From assembly GCA_009617715.1 (NCBI GenBank), contig VTFK01000008.1, positions 1,736,001-1,800,000 of the forward strand: 64,000 nucleotides of DNA. The letters are read 5' to 3'. Made by a program: the position numbers and the translations under genes. The notes under the pieces are model-generated. The model was not told where the DNA came from and made no database searches. It saw only the letters and a program-made list of their open reading frames with translations. Each line of letters begins with the position of its first letter. Within the stretch, counting starts at the first letter, position 1. Origin of the DNA: Plectrocnemia conspersa. Lineage: Eukaryota > Arthropoda > Insecta > Trichoptera > Polycentropodidae. This document shows, piece after piece, positions 51,441 through 63,708 of the stretch.

Positions 51441-54400
51441 TTATTACTGAGGATTGTACCGATACTACTAATAACAGTATCGGGGCAAAATTGACCTTCG
51501 ACACTACAGGTATTACAAAATAAAATATTTTTTATGTTTCTTAAATCAAAATTTTACTAATAATTATTTTATGTAAAAATGGCTCCACCGTCGTTGCCTG
51601 CCGGCCCTTTTTTGTGATAAGGAAAACAAAAGTAGGTATTGTATACACGAATTTTTTTCTACTATTTGTAAATTTTTATCTTCATTCACACATATTTTTA
51701 CCTATATAGTCAATAGACATGGGTGTAAAATATTAGCAATAAGTGAGTCTCCATAATTATCTTTAAATAAGAAACGTAATTAAAAAGAATTTGCGTGAAA
51801 TGTTTTTTTTTTTTAAATCAAATTCATTGGAAAATAATGCAATGTTATTTTTTCTGCTAAAAACTAAAAATATATTTTACTAGACGATATAAATAAAATA
51901 AGTAATAATTGAAATATGAAACTTTATTATTAATTATAATCCTATTTTTTATTGCAGTCACAACCAAATATTAATGCTTTTTATTACCTTGCATCATTGA
52001 GAGTACACAAAAAAGTTTCAAATTCTGAAAACATACATGTATGTGTAACATAATTTTTTTAAAAAACTTGTAAATCAATAATTTTTAAAAAAAATTCGCA
52101 TATGTTAGACCAAACTATCTGTAACTAAAATGGTTATGCAGTATTTACATAAACATTTATAACTCGAATTTAATTAATGTTACTTTTAGCATGAATACAA
52201 ATAAATAAATATAATATTCGAAAATAAATATAATATAATTAAGATATCCTTAATCACATAAATATCACAAACATATAAATCTGTTTTTAAAAAAAATATG
52301 TCGCAATTTGAACAAACAAATTTAGTTTTCTACACATTCCTTTCTCATTCTTTTTGATAATCGTAACTGACAAAAAATAATAAGTAGGTAATATATTTTA
52401 TTAGAATAAATTGACGAGTGGTGCTATGGCCCCTGATATAAAAATTTAGAAGGCATCCAGGAAGCAGTCGATCAATGACGATGTTGTCCTATATTTATTG
52501 TTCCAAAAGAAGAAAGATTTGGCACTCGTATTTTCGAAACTTTGAAAGTCTTTTAATGAAAATAATTTATAGTTAAAATATTAAATACATCGAAAAAATA
52601 CTTGTGTGCAGTAAATAAAAAAAAATTATGTAATACCGGTATTGCAATACCTAATTATGACAGACTTCTTTGCACTCTTGCCAGTCAACAAAACATTTAG
52701 AATGCAAGAATCAATAAATATAATATTTAATCTTTGATAAATGAAACAAAATTCAACGAGTTCATGTAAAAGCTATATATTTTTTTTTTTTTTGTAAAAT
52801 ACAAGAGAACATTTCATTCGACAAAAGTCATGTGACAAAGCGCACTGTTATAATCGCGCAGCGTCGTATGCGCGCCAATATAATTGCGCGGTAAAAATAC
52901 AATTTTGCATAGTTTTTCTTTGTAAAGTCGTGCAGTAAATCACCATAAACATGATAATTACTAGTATGTACGTGACAATAGTGTAATTTAAACAAAGACT
53001 GTAACTGAATGAACCACCACAATAGCCCTGTTGCAATATGAGATATGAACCGAAATTATTATGTGCGGGATATATATATTTACATGTTAATAAATACGAC
53101 CACACCTATTTATTATAAATTATAGAAAATTAGACAATTTTGGTGATTAACTGAATTAATACTCTATAATTCAACATCCTTTTTAAATTCGATTTTTAAA
53201 TTTTAGGTACATTTTTTAAAACCTTATATATAGCTTAAACCTTGTTGAAAATGTCGAGGTTTAATTATCCAAACAGCAAAGATATGAGTAATGTTATAAT
53301 TAAATTATCCAAATACATGTTTAAAATAGCAAGGAAGATTTTATTTAAGAAAATATTACTGGTTTATTTTAAACTTTTCTAAACAAGATTTTAAATCATG
53401 CTAGTAAACGTTTATGAAGTAAATACATTAATATTTTACCTAAAATACACAAAGATTATATTTACTTATACATATTTCACGTAAAGAAATGTTTTTGAAA
53501 GAATCATGTAAAAATGATCTACATTTTTTATACTTTTTATTTTCACCGATAATCTACAAGTTATTTATTTTAAACTCGCTACAAAAATATTATTATTTAA
53601 GTTTATTTTTAATGTAACATTAGGCAGTTCTTATCAGCAAATCATTATCGACTTTCACATTTAACAAATATTTTTTTTACTTTTCTTGGAAGTGTTTGAT
53701 TATTTAAGATAAAGACATGGCGATAATTTTTAGAATGTATTTTATAAAATTTGTGGATACAATAAAAATCTATGTATAATACAACTAATGCATTCTACAA
53801 ACAAATTATCAGTTTTTTCATTACTACATTTTAGATGCTTATTTTTATAATTTTTAATCCGTCCAGACTCTTTATATAAATTATTGTAGATGTCAAATTA
53901 TTTTATATGTTAGAAATATAGGATTTTTTTTTATTTTTGCAAAAAAAGGTAATAGCATAAAATCGTTTTTATTTACCAATGTAATTTAGTTTAAATAAAC
54001 TGAGTTTAATTATTGCATTGCAATTAAATATATTAAACTTTTTAGTTAAATATTTTTTTATTATAAAATACATTTCTAGTATATATAAACTTAATGCGCC
54101 TAATTGAGATTTGGTTATTCTCCCCGAATAGGCATCGGTCTCGATAAATTCCCATTGGAATCCATTAAGACAAAAAATACCGAGGGTTAGGCCCACAATT
54201 GAAACTTTAATTGTCCATTTTCAGCGTCGGACGGTGGAACTTTAGATTTACTAGTATCAAGTGTTCGGTATTCTCACAGTTTTTTCGCATTTTCGTTAAG
54301 GTGCTAAGGTCTATAATTAATCGGCTGTCGAACGATCGGTTACATACAGTACTCAGTACTGGAGAAATGGTCTTTATTATAAAATCTTGCTTTTAATTGA

Positions 54401-54879
54401 AACAATTTATGTTTACCTAAATAACATTTTGTATTTTAATAAATACTAAAATTTTAATTTAACTTTCTACAGGCAAATAATTTTACAACAACAATACAGA
54501 ACCACTCTCGGCTTTAATCATTACCAAAATTTTACTAAAGCAGGTTTTATAATACGTTTCCAATTATCGTAAAACACAAATAAAAACAATACTTTTCCTG
54601 GTCGTTCCTCATCAAAAGTCTAGAAGCATACAATACAAGCTTACTTTATACATTAAATTAAAATAATATACACATAAATAATACAAATTCGTAGTTTAAT
54701 TTTATTAAAAATAATCTATGTAAATAAAAAATACTTAACATTAAAACAGAATACAAATTTTATTGACTAATTTATTAGAGTTTCTAACAAAATTTAAAAT
54801 GATATTTTGTATACTACTTATGATAATGCTAATGATAAATAATAACAATATATAAGTGGATATAAATATTAATCAATTA
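51441..54879. other. A/T-rich intergenic stretch between FOXO and DNAJC8
   Basis: No gene signal. Open frames at 52828..53105 and 53969..54396 are unmatched and overlap on both strands. Confidence 0.45.
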
Positions 54880-55600
54880 CCCGTCTCTTAAGCGGTTGCT
54901 GATAATTTAGCATTGTAAGAAAACTTTTACCCTCCCGTTGCGGCAAATAGATGTGTAGAAAAAATATATAAGGTTAAAGGAGATCGGTTCTTGTACTTGT
55001 CGGTGATTAGTGTTCTCACCTGTAATAAACTAATTGGCGATAGCCGAAGCACCCTTGGGCGATTTACAAGACTCGGTTTCGAGGGGAATTTTGCGGCAAT
55101 TTATATTTCATATAACTTTCAGTCGATTGCTTTCTAATCGTGTTCTAAAATAATATAAAATGTGAGGACCGCTATATCGAAAAGGCAGTAATAAAATTAT
55201 ATATGTATGTTTATTAAATTAATGAAGTTGAACTGTACGATAATTAGGATGATAATATTTTAGTTAATTGTTAATTAACGGTAATTGGAACACGTATTAG
55301 GACATTAAGGGGGAAATAGAATAAATATCATCATCGTTCTGGTGTCATCATCAAAAGAGAGAGGTGATCAGATTCTTAGCTGACCCTGTAAAGAGGGCCT
55401 CGCTCCGTAGAGGCTACTCGAAAGGTTTCCGTCTTAGTGGAGGGTACTGTTGGGGCCCTCTCCGGAGGATGTCTTAATTTAGGCGAGGTGTTCAATGGGG
55501 GCGGCTTACCAAAGATAAGAGTTTATTAATGCACTGTTCTTTTTGTTCTGCTCTGTCTTACCACTGTTAATATTCCCTGGCGTATTGCGAAGAAATGGAG
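54880..55600. promoter_or_regulatory. More complex intergenic segment, possible regulatory DNA
   Basis: Two patches (about 54890..55150 and 55370..55600) have higher GC and sequence complexity than the flanks, the second with many short GC-rich strings (GGGCCTCGCTCC, GGGGCCCTCTCC). They lie 4-5 kb upstream of both divergent genes. They could be conserved enhancers or decayed repeats. No motif decides. Confidence 0.25.
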
Positions 55601-58249
55601 TTTCTCAGAAGCGCTTAGAAATGTGAAATTAGTCAACGATTATTACTTTTTTATAAAATTATTACCACACTTTTTTTATATTTCTAAAAACGGTTTTAAA
55701 ATGGTTCCGAGAAATGCTGGAAAGTCGACCAAAATTAAGTTGCAGAAGATGTTTATAAAACATTCTTTGTCAGCAATTTTTTTCTTGAAAAATTATTATT
55801 TCCATTTGATCAAAAATCATTTTAATGACGACTCAACATTATATGACCGGAAAGATCAGTTCTTAGTACGATGAAATAAATTACCTTTTGTAGCATCTAG
55901 AAAAGGTATCGTGATTGTTAAAAATCTGGATTTTATAAAAATAATATCATTATGCGTTTATACTGATTATTGAAAAAAAATTGTATAACTTTTCTTTAAA
56001 GTGAAATAAATAATTCAATAGACGTCGTTTTCCAACTTTATGCTTCAATATTAATTTTCACTCAAATGAGCTTCAATATCGCCCAAAATATTTCTTAGAA
56101 TATCAGTATCAGCTGTGGTACATTTTTAATAAAATTTATTTAAATATTAAATTTAATTTCATAAACATATTTTATGAGTTATAAAATATATATATAATTT
56201 TTGTACTCGTGTGTTAAAACAATATAGACATAAAAATAGGGCAATAATATATTATATAAGTGATATATATATATATAAAGAAAATGTTTATATTTGTACT
56301 AGAATAAGTACTTGCTTAAAATAAGAGCTTTCGACACAGAAGCTCTAAGCATTGAGGGCATACGTTAAATTTGGACCATGCCGGTTAAACCGAGCGCTGA
56401 AAAAAGTTATAAATCGCCGTACGATATGCAAAAGTTTCGTTTCAGTCTGAAAATGCATTCCTAAAGTCTTAAGAGCATAAAAGCGAATTGCGTAGCTACC
56501 CTAGATAGATATAATATAATAGATATGATCCTTTATTACACGTAGGATTATAAAGTAGAGAGAGCAGGAGAGATATCTCTAAAAAAGATGACTGGGCAAT
56601 AGATAAGATATATACTCCATCGTTAGATTTTTTCCTCGCTTCTAACAGCAATCGCCGAGATACTTTTTATGACTTTCGCAAAGATCAAATTGATACTGAT
56701 ACAATCGCGAATGTCTGTCTATCTTGCTCTATGCTCTTCCCCCCAATGACGTACGGAAAAGCGGAGTTTTTCATAGATAAAATTCCGGCAAAGCGGAATT
56801 GAGTTATCCCCTCATATTCCGATCTCGTCTCGCTGCGTTCATATTTAAAAATTGTACCGAATCTTATATAAGCTTTGAACATTGTTGCGAGTGTGCGACT
56901 TCATAGTGCGCTTGCCAAAAATTGGTTCAAAGTCGAACCGGATCCATCGAACCGCTTTTGGAAAATTAAAATAAAAACACATTCAAGCTTATCCTAGGTA
57001 TATAGATATAAAAAGAAATAACCTTTTTGGCGAACCAGCTTTCGATATGTATAAAATATATTCGTATGCGATCGTAAACTTTTGTTGTATAAAATAGTAT
57101 TATGGATGATATAGCAGAAAAAAATGTATGTACATAAGTGCAATTGTGCGATGATGTCTAATTTTTTCAATGCGGAAAAGAAAAAACGACTATTCGAACT
57201 TTATGCCTTATGCTTCCATGTCGTAAAGTTTAGTGAATAGCGCATCATACTCTGGAAATGTATAGTATTATGATGTTCTTAACCAAGCTCAGGAATAATG
57301 ACAATTTCATACATATATGATACATACATACATATATACCTTATTTATTAATTAAAAAGATAATAATGTAAATGTAGTGTGATGAAATTATTATAAAATA
57401 TTTATTTTTCTTTACATGAGTGTGATTATTAGAATGACAAATGTTATTCAAACTAGAATTCTTTTAAAAATCAGAGATAAATCATTGAAAATTCCACGTT
57501 AAAAACTTTTAATAGTAGATACTTAATAAAGACAGTATGTCTTTTGTGGCGACCACCAAAAATTATCGCTTTGTAATTGACTCAAACACAAACGGATCTT
57601 TGCATAAACTGTGCACGTGCAAAAACAATGACGTTTTAGCGTACTGCTCAAAAGTAATTTTAATAATTTTAAATATTGTAAACTATCTTATTTAAATTAT
57701 TCTGTATGTATGTATGTTGAAGTGAAGTGATTCAAGATGATTTTTTACTAAATAATAATAGGCTAATATTTTTTAATACTTTACAAATTCTCAACGCCAA
57801 TCTATCGTTAGAATTGTTATTACTAGCAAAATGTTAATTATATTATCAAAGAATTTTTTATTATATTTGTCCTAAAGTAAGTAATACTATGGATCTCTGC
57901 ATTCTAATTTTGATTAATGGAAATTTGGACATATTTATATTTTACTTCTTAGCAATTTAATTATTTTTACTGAATGAGGTTATATAATTTGTGTTTTTTA
58001 TTCAACACAATATAAGTATAATATTTTCGCGTATGTGGACGTATAAAAAGTTTTTCACATTGGATTGATTTATAAAAAAAAATAAAGCGTAACATAAACA
58101 TAACCGCTAATAATTTATTTGCTTACCTTGAGTATATTTATACGAATTTTCTCTTAGTAGGTAATATACCGGTAGTGGGCTGAGTAAGCATTTCGCCAAT
58201 CAAATGGATACACTTAGTTAGAAATGAGCGGATGGGGTGGTTTCTTTAT
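55601..58249. other. A/T-rich intergenic stretch
   Basis: Nothing recognised. The 83-codon plus-strand frame at 55623..55874 is Lys/Phe-rich and without family match. Confidence 0.45.
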
Positions 58250-58600
58250 ATTTATTAATGTAAACCGAAATTATACCGTAAATATTGTCGGGCGTTTTTG
58301 ACAATCGTCCGAGTTTTCCGAGCAGGGAACATCAAGCCGGGGGCCATTAGTCCGATCCGGCTTAACAGTTTTCCAAACTGTAACCGTCGACTGTTTAACT
58401 TGGTATCGGATAACTTGCCCAATCGCCAAATTGGCCGGGCTGCCACCCCCACCCCTTTCGCAACATAGACTCCCCCCACCCATCCATGTCACCCATCAAC
58501 GGAATTTACTTTTATTGTTACTATCTTGTTCTACATTACCGGAATTATATTATAGGAAGCTAGGTGTGTCCATACGAGCGTATATAATCTAAGTTTCTGA
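58250..58600. other. GC-richer island with open frames on both strands
   Basis: About 250 bases of balanced to GC-rich sequence. Minus-strand frames at 58255..58492 and a plus-strand frame of about 94 codons without ATG (58312..58593) are all open, which is what GC-rich DNA gives by chance. No frame shows a recognisable domain. It is 1.3 kb upstream of DNAJC8 and may be a regulatory element. Confidence 0.35.
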
Positions 58601-59229
58601 TACTTCCCATGAAATTTCACCCTTGATATAACTCCACGGTCGATTCGTGAAACTATCGCATTTGTTGGTTTTCTTTTCATACTTTTGTTTTATGCGACGC
58701 AATCCAAATTTACGCGCAAATACATATATATAATTGTTTGTAGGTACAAGGTAGATATAAAACAAAAAGTTTTTTGCTTACGTTGTACTCTACCTGAATA
58801 TCACCAGGAATTCGGGTAGAAAAAGTATAATTAATTAAAATTTATTTATTACAAGAAAATATATTAGTTAGATTAGCTCATTCATATCTAGTCAGGCACA
58901 CAATAATTATGACCCGAATGAAACCAATTTCAACATATTGTTCTAGAGTTTTTTTTCTAAATTTTGAAGAAAAAATACTTAGCAACTCTCTGAGGTTTTC
59001 TTTATAATCTGATTATAAATGAGTTGAACGTTACTATATTATATAAATACAAAAAAAACGGATTTTTTTTGGCATCGACCAATGTGAAATCGCAGTGTGC
59101 GTCAGAGCTGTGATTCCACTCGATAGTAAAGAGTGATGATACTTCAGTTATCGAATTGATTAAAAAAAATACAAATTAAAAAATTCTTCGGATTTTTTAT
59201 ATTAATCTAAGAAAATGATGTATTTTATT

Positions 59230-59412
59230 AATTATGAAGAATAATATCAATTAAATGCCCGCCTTTAGCTTTTTTGCAGCAGTCAATCCTTACGATGAAA
59301 TTTCCGATGACTTTTTCGTACATTTCGGGCGGTATCTCAGTTATAATTTAGCGAATGTTGGTTTTTAGGTGCTCTAATGTTACGGGTTTTTTGGCGTAGA
59401 CACGATTAATCC
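59230..59412 (-). pseudogene. Tc1/mariner (IS630)-superfamily transposase C-terminus
   Basis: The minus strand reads WINRVYAKKPVTLEHLKTNI, a stop, then TEIPPEMYEKVIGNFIVRID and CCKKAKGGHLIDIILHN with a terminal stop at about 59233. This matches the last 60 residues of insect transposases of the 'LW.YLK..VY..KP.tL..Lk.nIr..ia.i.pem...V..n...Rl......GgHl.diif' type. One in-frame stop replaces the residue after NIR, and upstream (catalytic) sequence is not recognisable. It is a dead 3' fragment, 490 bases upstream of DNAJC8. Confidence 0.7.
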
Positions 59413-59900
59413 AACGAAAGTAAGTCGCATGATTTTGCCGGTTATCTCAAGAAGGTCAAGGTCACAGTTGAAGAGAAAGAAAATCAACTTCTCCTCGAGG
59501 AAATTTTCTAAATGCCATCATAGAATCTTCTATAACATATAAACGAAAAAAGTTATTGTTTAAAATAGCGCATTTATATATATAATATTTACAATAAAAT
59601 AAATTAATAACAGTAATGATTGACAATTTGTTAATAAAAAAATAATAAGCACTAGTGTTCGGTATTACCCCAGTAAAAATTAAAACGTTTTAAAATTAAG
59701 TATAGAATATTAAATATATATGATTTAATTTAATATATGTATTTATTATTTATTGAATTAATAATTATAATTGTTTTATATATATATATTATTATTTATT
59801 TCTATCTCAGGTAATGGCCGAATATCGTTAAGTTAAGACAATATAAAAGTAACGACTGACAATTTGGCCATAAGAGCGCGAAAGCGTACAGAATCGCGTC

Positions 59901-60953
59901 ATGTCAGGCAGCGCCTCTGAGCCTCGGCCTCCTGAAGTGGACTTTGATAAATTCTACACCGAGGTACGATCTAACGTTTACATTTTCAGGTTATAAACTT
60001 AAATGTTTGTGTTCTACCTAACTGTCAAAACAGCCATTGTCACATTTATATAATAAAATAATAACAATAAACAATATACCTTTGTCCGTTATAAGTACGC
60101 TAGTTAACCCCACTGTCTAAAGATTTTCAATATCCCCTAAGATTGTATTGTATTATTGCAATATAAATGTGCTATGTATCATTTCAGGTAAAAGAAATAG
60201 AAAAGAGAGATTCGGTGTTGACGCCAAAACAGCAGATCGACAGACTGCTCAGACCCGGATCGACTTATTTTAACCTGAACCCTTTCGAAGTATTACAGAT
60301 AGACCCTAACATACCCGTAGACGAAATTAAAAGAACCTATAGAAAGTATTCCATTTTGGTTCATCCTGATAAAAATCAGGTATACATTTATTTATTTATT
60401 TATGTTATATATCATTATTAATCGTCAATTTTTCCGTTAGGATGACGCAGAAAGAGCCCAACAGGCGTTTGAAATTATAAATAAAGCGTGGAAAACGCTG
60501 GAGAGCGAAGAAACGAGAAAAAAATGTTTATATATTGTCGAAGAAGCAAAAGAACGAACCGACCATATGGTATTCATTTATAACTGGTCATAAAATACAT
60601 ATTTATATTGATTATATATCAAGCTGGATTAAATATTTGTTTTTTAGATCGAAGAAAAGAAAAAAACTTAAAAAGGATGGTAAATCTGAAGGAATACCAG
60701 AAGACGATCCCGCGAAATATAAACATGCAATTTATGTAATGACGATGAAGGTGATTCTCTATTTAAATTACTGAATAATATTGTTTGAATGGTTCATAAT
60801 TTGAATATAATCTTGTAGTTGTTTGCTGACATGGAACGAAAACGACAACATTTGGAAACCAGAGATATGGAAGAAAGAAAGCGGAAAAGAGAAGCTAAAA
60901 TTGAAGAAGAAGAACAAGAGTCTATTCAGAAAGAATGGGCGAAAAACTTTGAA
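59901..60953 (+). CDS. DNAJC8: DNAJC8-like J-domain protein (five exons, 3' end not found)
   Basis: Exons: 59901..59963, 60188..60379, 60441..60569, 60648..60750 and 60819..60953, all with GT...AG borders and phase 0 junctions. Exon 1 encodes MSGSASEPRPPEVDFDKFYT. Exon 2 carries the start of the J domain, NPFEVLQIDPNIPVDEIKRT and the HPD motif in VHPDKNQ, which stimulates Hsp70 ATPase. Exon 3 completes it (DDAERAQQAFEIINKAWKTL). Exons 4-5 encode the basic, charged coiled-coil-like tail (EEKKK...KKDGK, DDPAKY, then MERKRQHLETRDMEERKRKR and EWAKNFE). In the family this is the SPF31-type spliceosome-associated protein, acting in the nucleus. The family's last segment (about 45 residues) is not found before 64000. 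Exon 4 is one base too long. Confidence 0.93.
60648..60750 (+). CDS. DNAJC8: DNAJC8 exon 4, with an apparent +1 frameshift in an A run
   Basis: Exon 3 ends in phase 0 (DHM|GTATTC) and exon 5 begins in phase 0 (LFADMERK). Exon 4 is 103 nt, one more than a multiple of three. Read from its acceptor it gives IEEKKKT and a stop. Shifting by one base after the run of seven A (60660..60666) gives LKKDGK...EDDPAKYKHAIYVMTMK, which is the family sequence. So one A is extra, either an assembly/sequencing indel in a homopolymer or a real mutation. No alternative GT or AG within this interval restores the frame. Confidence 0.85.
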
Positions 60954-62569
60954 GTATTACATTTTGATTTTCATACAATTAAATATAAATATAGTCTTAC
61001 TAGATGGCTCTTTAATATTACTAGATAGACACATTTTAGTATAGAAAATGTAAATTCTTACATGACTCAGAAATCACAATTTTATAGGGCAAAACAATAT
61101 AATAGTACACATTGTATTTTTCATGAAATGTTTTGGAGACGACGGGATTCTTCTTCAAATTTCTTAATTTCTATTTTAATGGCATGACCATGTCACTACG
61201 AACTGGTGGCAAAATAACCGTTGAGTGGCCACAATATAATCAATATTTTTATAATATACTCTAACGGCGATCATACATTGAGCATTAGTCCACTAGTTGA
61301 CGGTCTCTAAATATTATATTATAATGCTAATAATGCAACATGTGGTCTAACTACCTGTAAATAAACAGAAAAATTATTTTTGTAATGGCCCATTTTTCTG
61401 TTGCATTCTATATAATATACAAATTATCGAAAGAATAAAGAATCAATATATAATATATAGTTAGCGACATGTGTGCCTATCCTAGAATTAGTCGACATCG
61501 ATTCTAAATGGGAATTTGTTATAGTATGACACTTATATAAATCTATTTAAGATAATATATAAGGATATTTGAAAAGATTTTTTTTACAAAAACTCGAATC
61601 ACTTATTATTTAATTTTGTATTTAAAGAATTATAATAACGATATCTGTTAAAAAAATATACTATCTAAAATATAATTAATCCATTTTGGTGCCCTAAAAT
61701 ATTCCAAGATGTAGGAATCTGTTTAAGATCGAGTTCTCAAAAAAGCGTGTTAATCGGATCCGGCGCTTTATGTGCTAAGATATCTATTTATATTAATTCT
61801 AATTTGTTTATAGCGTAGATTCTCAAACCTAATTGACTCATCACCCACTTTTCAAGGACAAAATTTTTCATTGCATACATTTGGAAAACTATTTCTATTT
61901 CATTTAATAATAAATTGTAAACTTAGCAATGCCCATATATTTATGTTACTTCAGCAATTTTAGAATTTCAAATAGCAATTTTGAATATTGAACAACTTAG
62001 AATTAAAATTATAAAATTATTACACAATGTATTCGCCAATATTATTTTGACTAATACCAAAAAAAGAGAATGATTTTTTTGCTATTTATACAGTGCTACT
62101 TATAAAATTAAAAATGCTATTTATAATAAATATTTGTTACTTATGGTAAATATTTGCTACTTATAACATAATAAATGCTAGTGATAGTAAAAATTGCTAT
62201 TTATAAAAATAGTGTTCGCAATTTAAAAAATCAAAATAATTAATTAAGTATCTTAACAGTCGGACATAAACCAATAGGTACTTAGAAAAAACGATTATAT
62301 CGGCCGCTTTCAAAAGATTCTAAAACGCATTATATTTTATGTATAAGATATTTATCTTGCTATAAATACAAAATGCCTAAAACATTTTTGCGCATTTTTT
62401 TTAAACAAAAAACTTTTTGCCTACTTCTCAGTCTCCCTTCATTGCTCACCAAATTCTTTCGGAGTCAGAATTGCTCATCGGGATTCGTCCATCACCTACC
62501 TGTGGGCGATATTGCCTTACGGTTTATAGTGTATGATAATTTCATTTACTCTTGCATCTCAGACCAGTA
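60954..62569. other. DNAJC8 intron or 3' flank
   Basis: No exon resembling the DNAJC8 C-terminus was seen. The sequence is A/T-rich. A degenerate tandem of 'tgctatttata(a)'-like units occupies about 62090..62215. Confidence 0.45.
62090..62215. repeat. Degenerate tandem of 'tgctatttata'-like units
   Basis: Six or so imperfect units (tgctacttataa, tgctatttataa, tgttacttatgg, tgctacttataa, ttgctatttataa) follow one another with variable spacers. Confidence 0.7.
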
Positions 62570-62945
62570 TTATTAATTATAGGATTTTAAGGATTTGTAA
62601 CCCCAAGGGGTGTGACTTCGTAGTCAGTAGACTCGGGTGGAATCTAGTTAGAGTTTTATTAGAGTATATTTACATATGTAGCAACAAACTATTTTGGCCG
62701 AGTTCGTTATTCTCCGAGCGGTGGTGGAGAAGCAGACGGCGGGATGTGTGCGACCATGATCGTATATTGTCCGTGGGCCAGCGGCGGGGGCCAGTCTACC
62801 GGAGTCTGCAAATGTCTCAGTGTTCACCAGTATCCGCCTTCTCCTCATCGGAGTCCAGACTTAAATATTCAGGGCTGCAACGCTTGCTGACCAATCACAA
62901 TTATGCAGCGATCATTCAGCCAATCGACACACTTGCTTCTTAGAA
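62570..62945. other. GC-rich insertion, possible solo LTR
   Basis: About 370 bases of clearly higher GC begin near TGTAACCCCAAGG (62597) and include strings such as GTGGGCCAGCGGCGGGGGCC and a CCAAT box (TGACCAATCAC near 62887). Open frames on both strands lack family resemblance. The TG start and promoter-like content suggest a long terminal repeat of an LTR retrotransposon. I did not find a matching CA end with target duplication, so the call is weak. Confidence 0.3.
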
Positions 62946-63212
62946 TCAACGAAATAAGTATACGCCTATAAAAAGTGACATTTGCTTGATGGATATCTCC
63001 GAGGTCGAAAAATTGTGTATGTGTAACGGGAATATTTATCTTCCGGTGATACATTATTTTCTGAGACCGTTTCATAACAAAGAAATATTCATTTAACCAC
63101 TTCACCCTTTTATACGCACGGGCGCGTTCAAAATGTTTTTGGCGTTAGACGCATGCACGCACGGGCGCGTGTGAACTCTATATTAAAAAAAAAACGCTCT
63201 GTGTAATACCTT

Positions 63213-63298
63213 GCGTTACTATGCACTCTCTCATATATGCGTTTGTATCGAAGACATTTGATTCTCATAAATTAAATAAAAAAAATGATACTTTTCGA
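63213..63298. repeat. First copy of a roughly 99-bp tandem duplication
   Basis: 'atgcactctctcatatatgc...gaagacattt...ctcataaattaaataaaaaaa...gatacttttcga' aligns with 63629..63706. The copies were adjacent before the hAT-type MITE inserted at the end of this one. Confidence 0.75.
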
Positions 63299-63600
63299 CA
63301 GGGGTGGCCAACCCGCGGCTTGCTTTAAACATTTTTATTTATATATTTAATTTTTAGTGTTATATATTTTTTACAATTAACGTTTAGTATCATTATTATT
63401 ATATTATCTATGCTTACATGTAAGAATAATAGTAAACACAATAATAATAACTCATTACGTTTTAATTTTTTCGCTTCAAAAAATGTCTATAGTGTATCAA
63501 AATCAAAAATATGGGGATATATAATTTTATATGTGGCTCGCATTTCCGCTATGATGCATTTCCAAAGTGGTTGCAAGATCATTTGGGTAGGTTACCCCTG
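63299..63600. mobile_element. hAT-type MITE, about 302 bp, with 8-bp target duplication
   Basis: The ends CAGGGGTGGCCAACCC and GGGTAGGTTACCCCTG are inverted repeats of hAT type. The flanking octamers CTTTTCGA (63291..63298) and CTTTACGA (63601..63608) match at 7 of 8 positions, the size produced by hAT transposases. A subterminal pair CGCGGCTTGC/GTGGCTCGC is also present. The interior is A/T-rich with a chance 100-codon frame (63410..63712) that runs out of the element and is not a transposase. Confidence 0.85.
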
Positions 63601-63628
63601 CTTTACGATGTTTTACATGTTTCTATCT

Positions 63629-63706
63629 ATGCATTCTCTCACATGTGCATTTATATTGAAGACATTTACCCCTCATAAATCAAATAAAAAAACTGACACT
63701 TTACGA
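63629..63706. repeat. Second copy of the 99-bp tandem duplication, unoccupied target site
   Basis: Matches 63213..63298 and ends ...GACACTTTACGATG, where no MITE is inserted. It preserves the pre-insertion octamer CTTTACGA. Confidence 0.75.
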
Positions 63707-63708
63707 TG

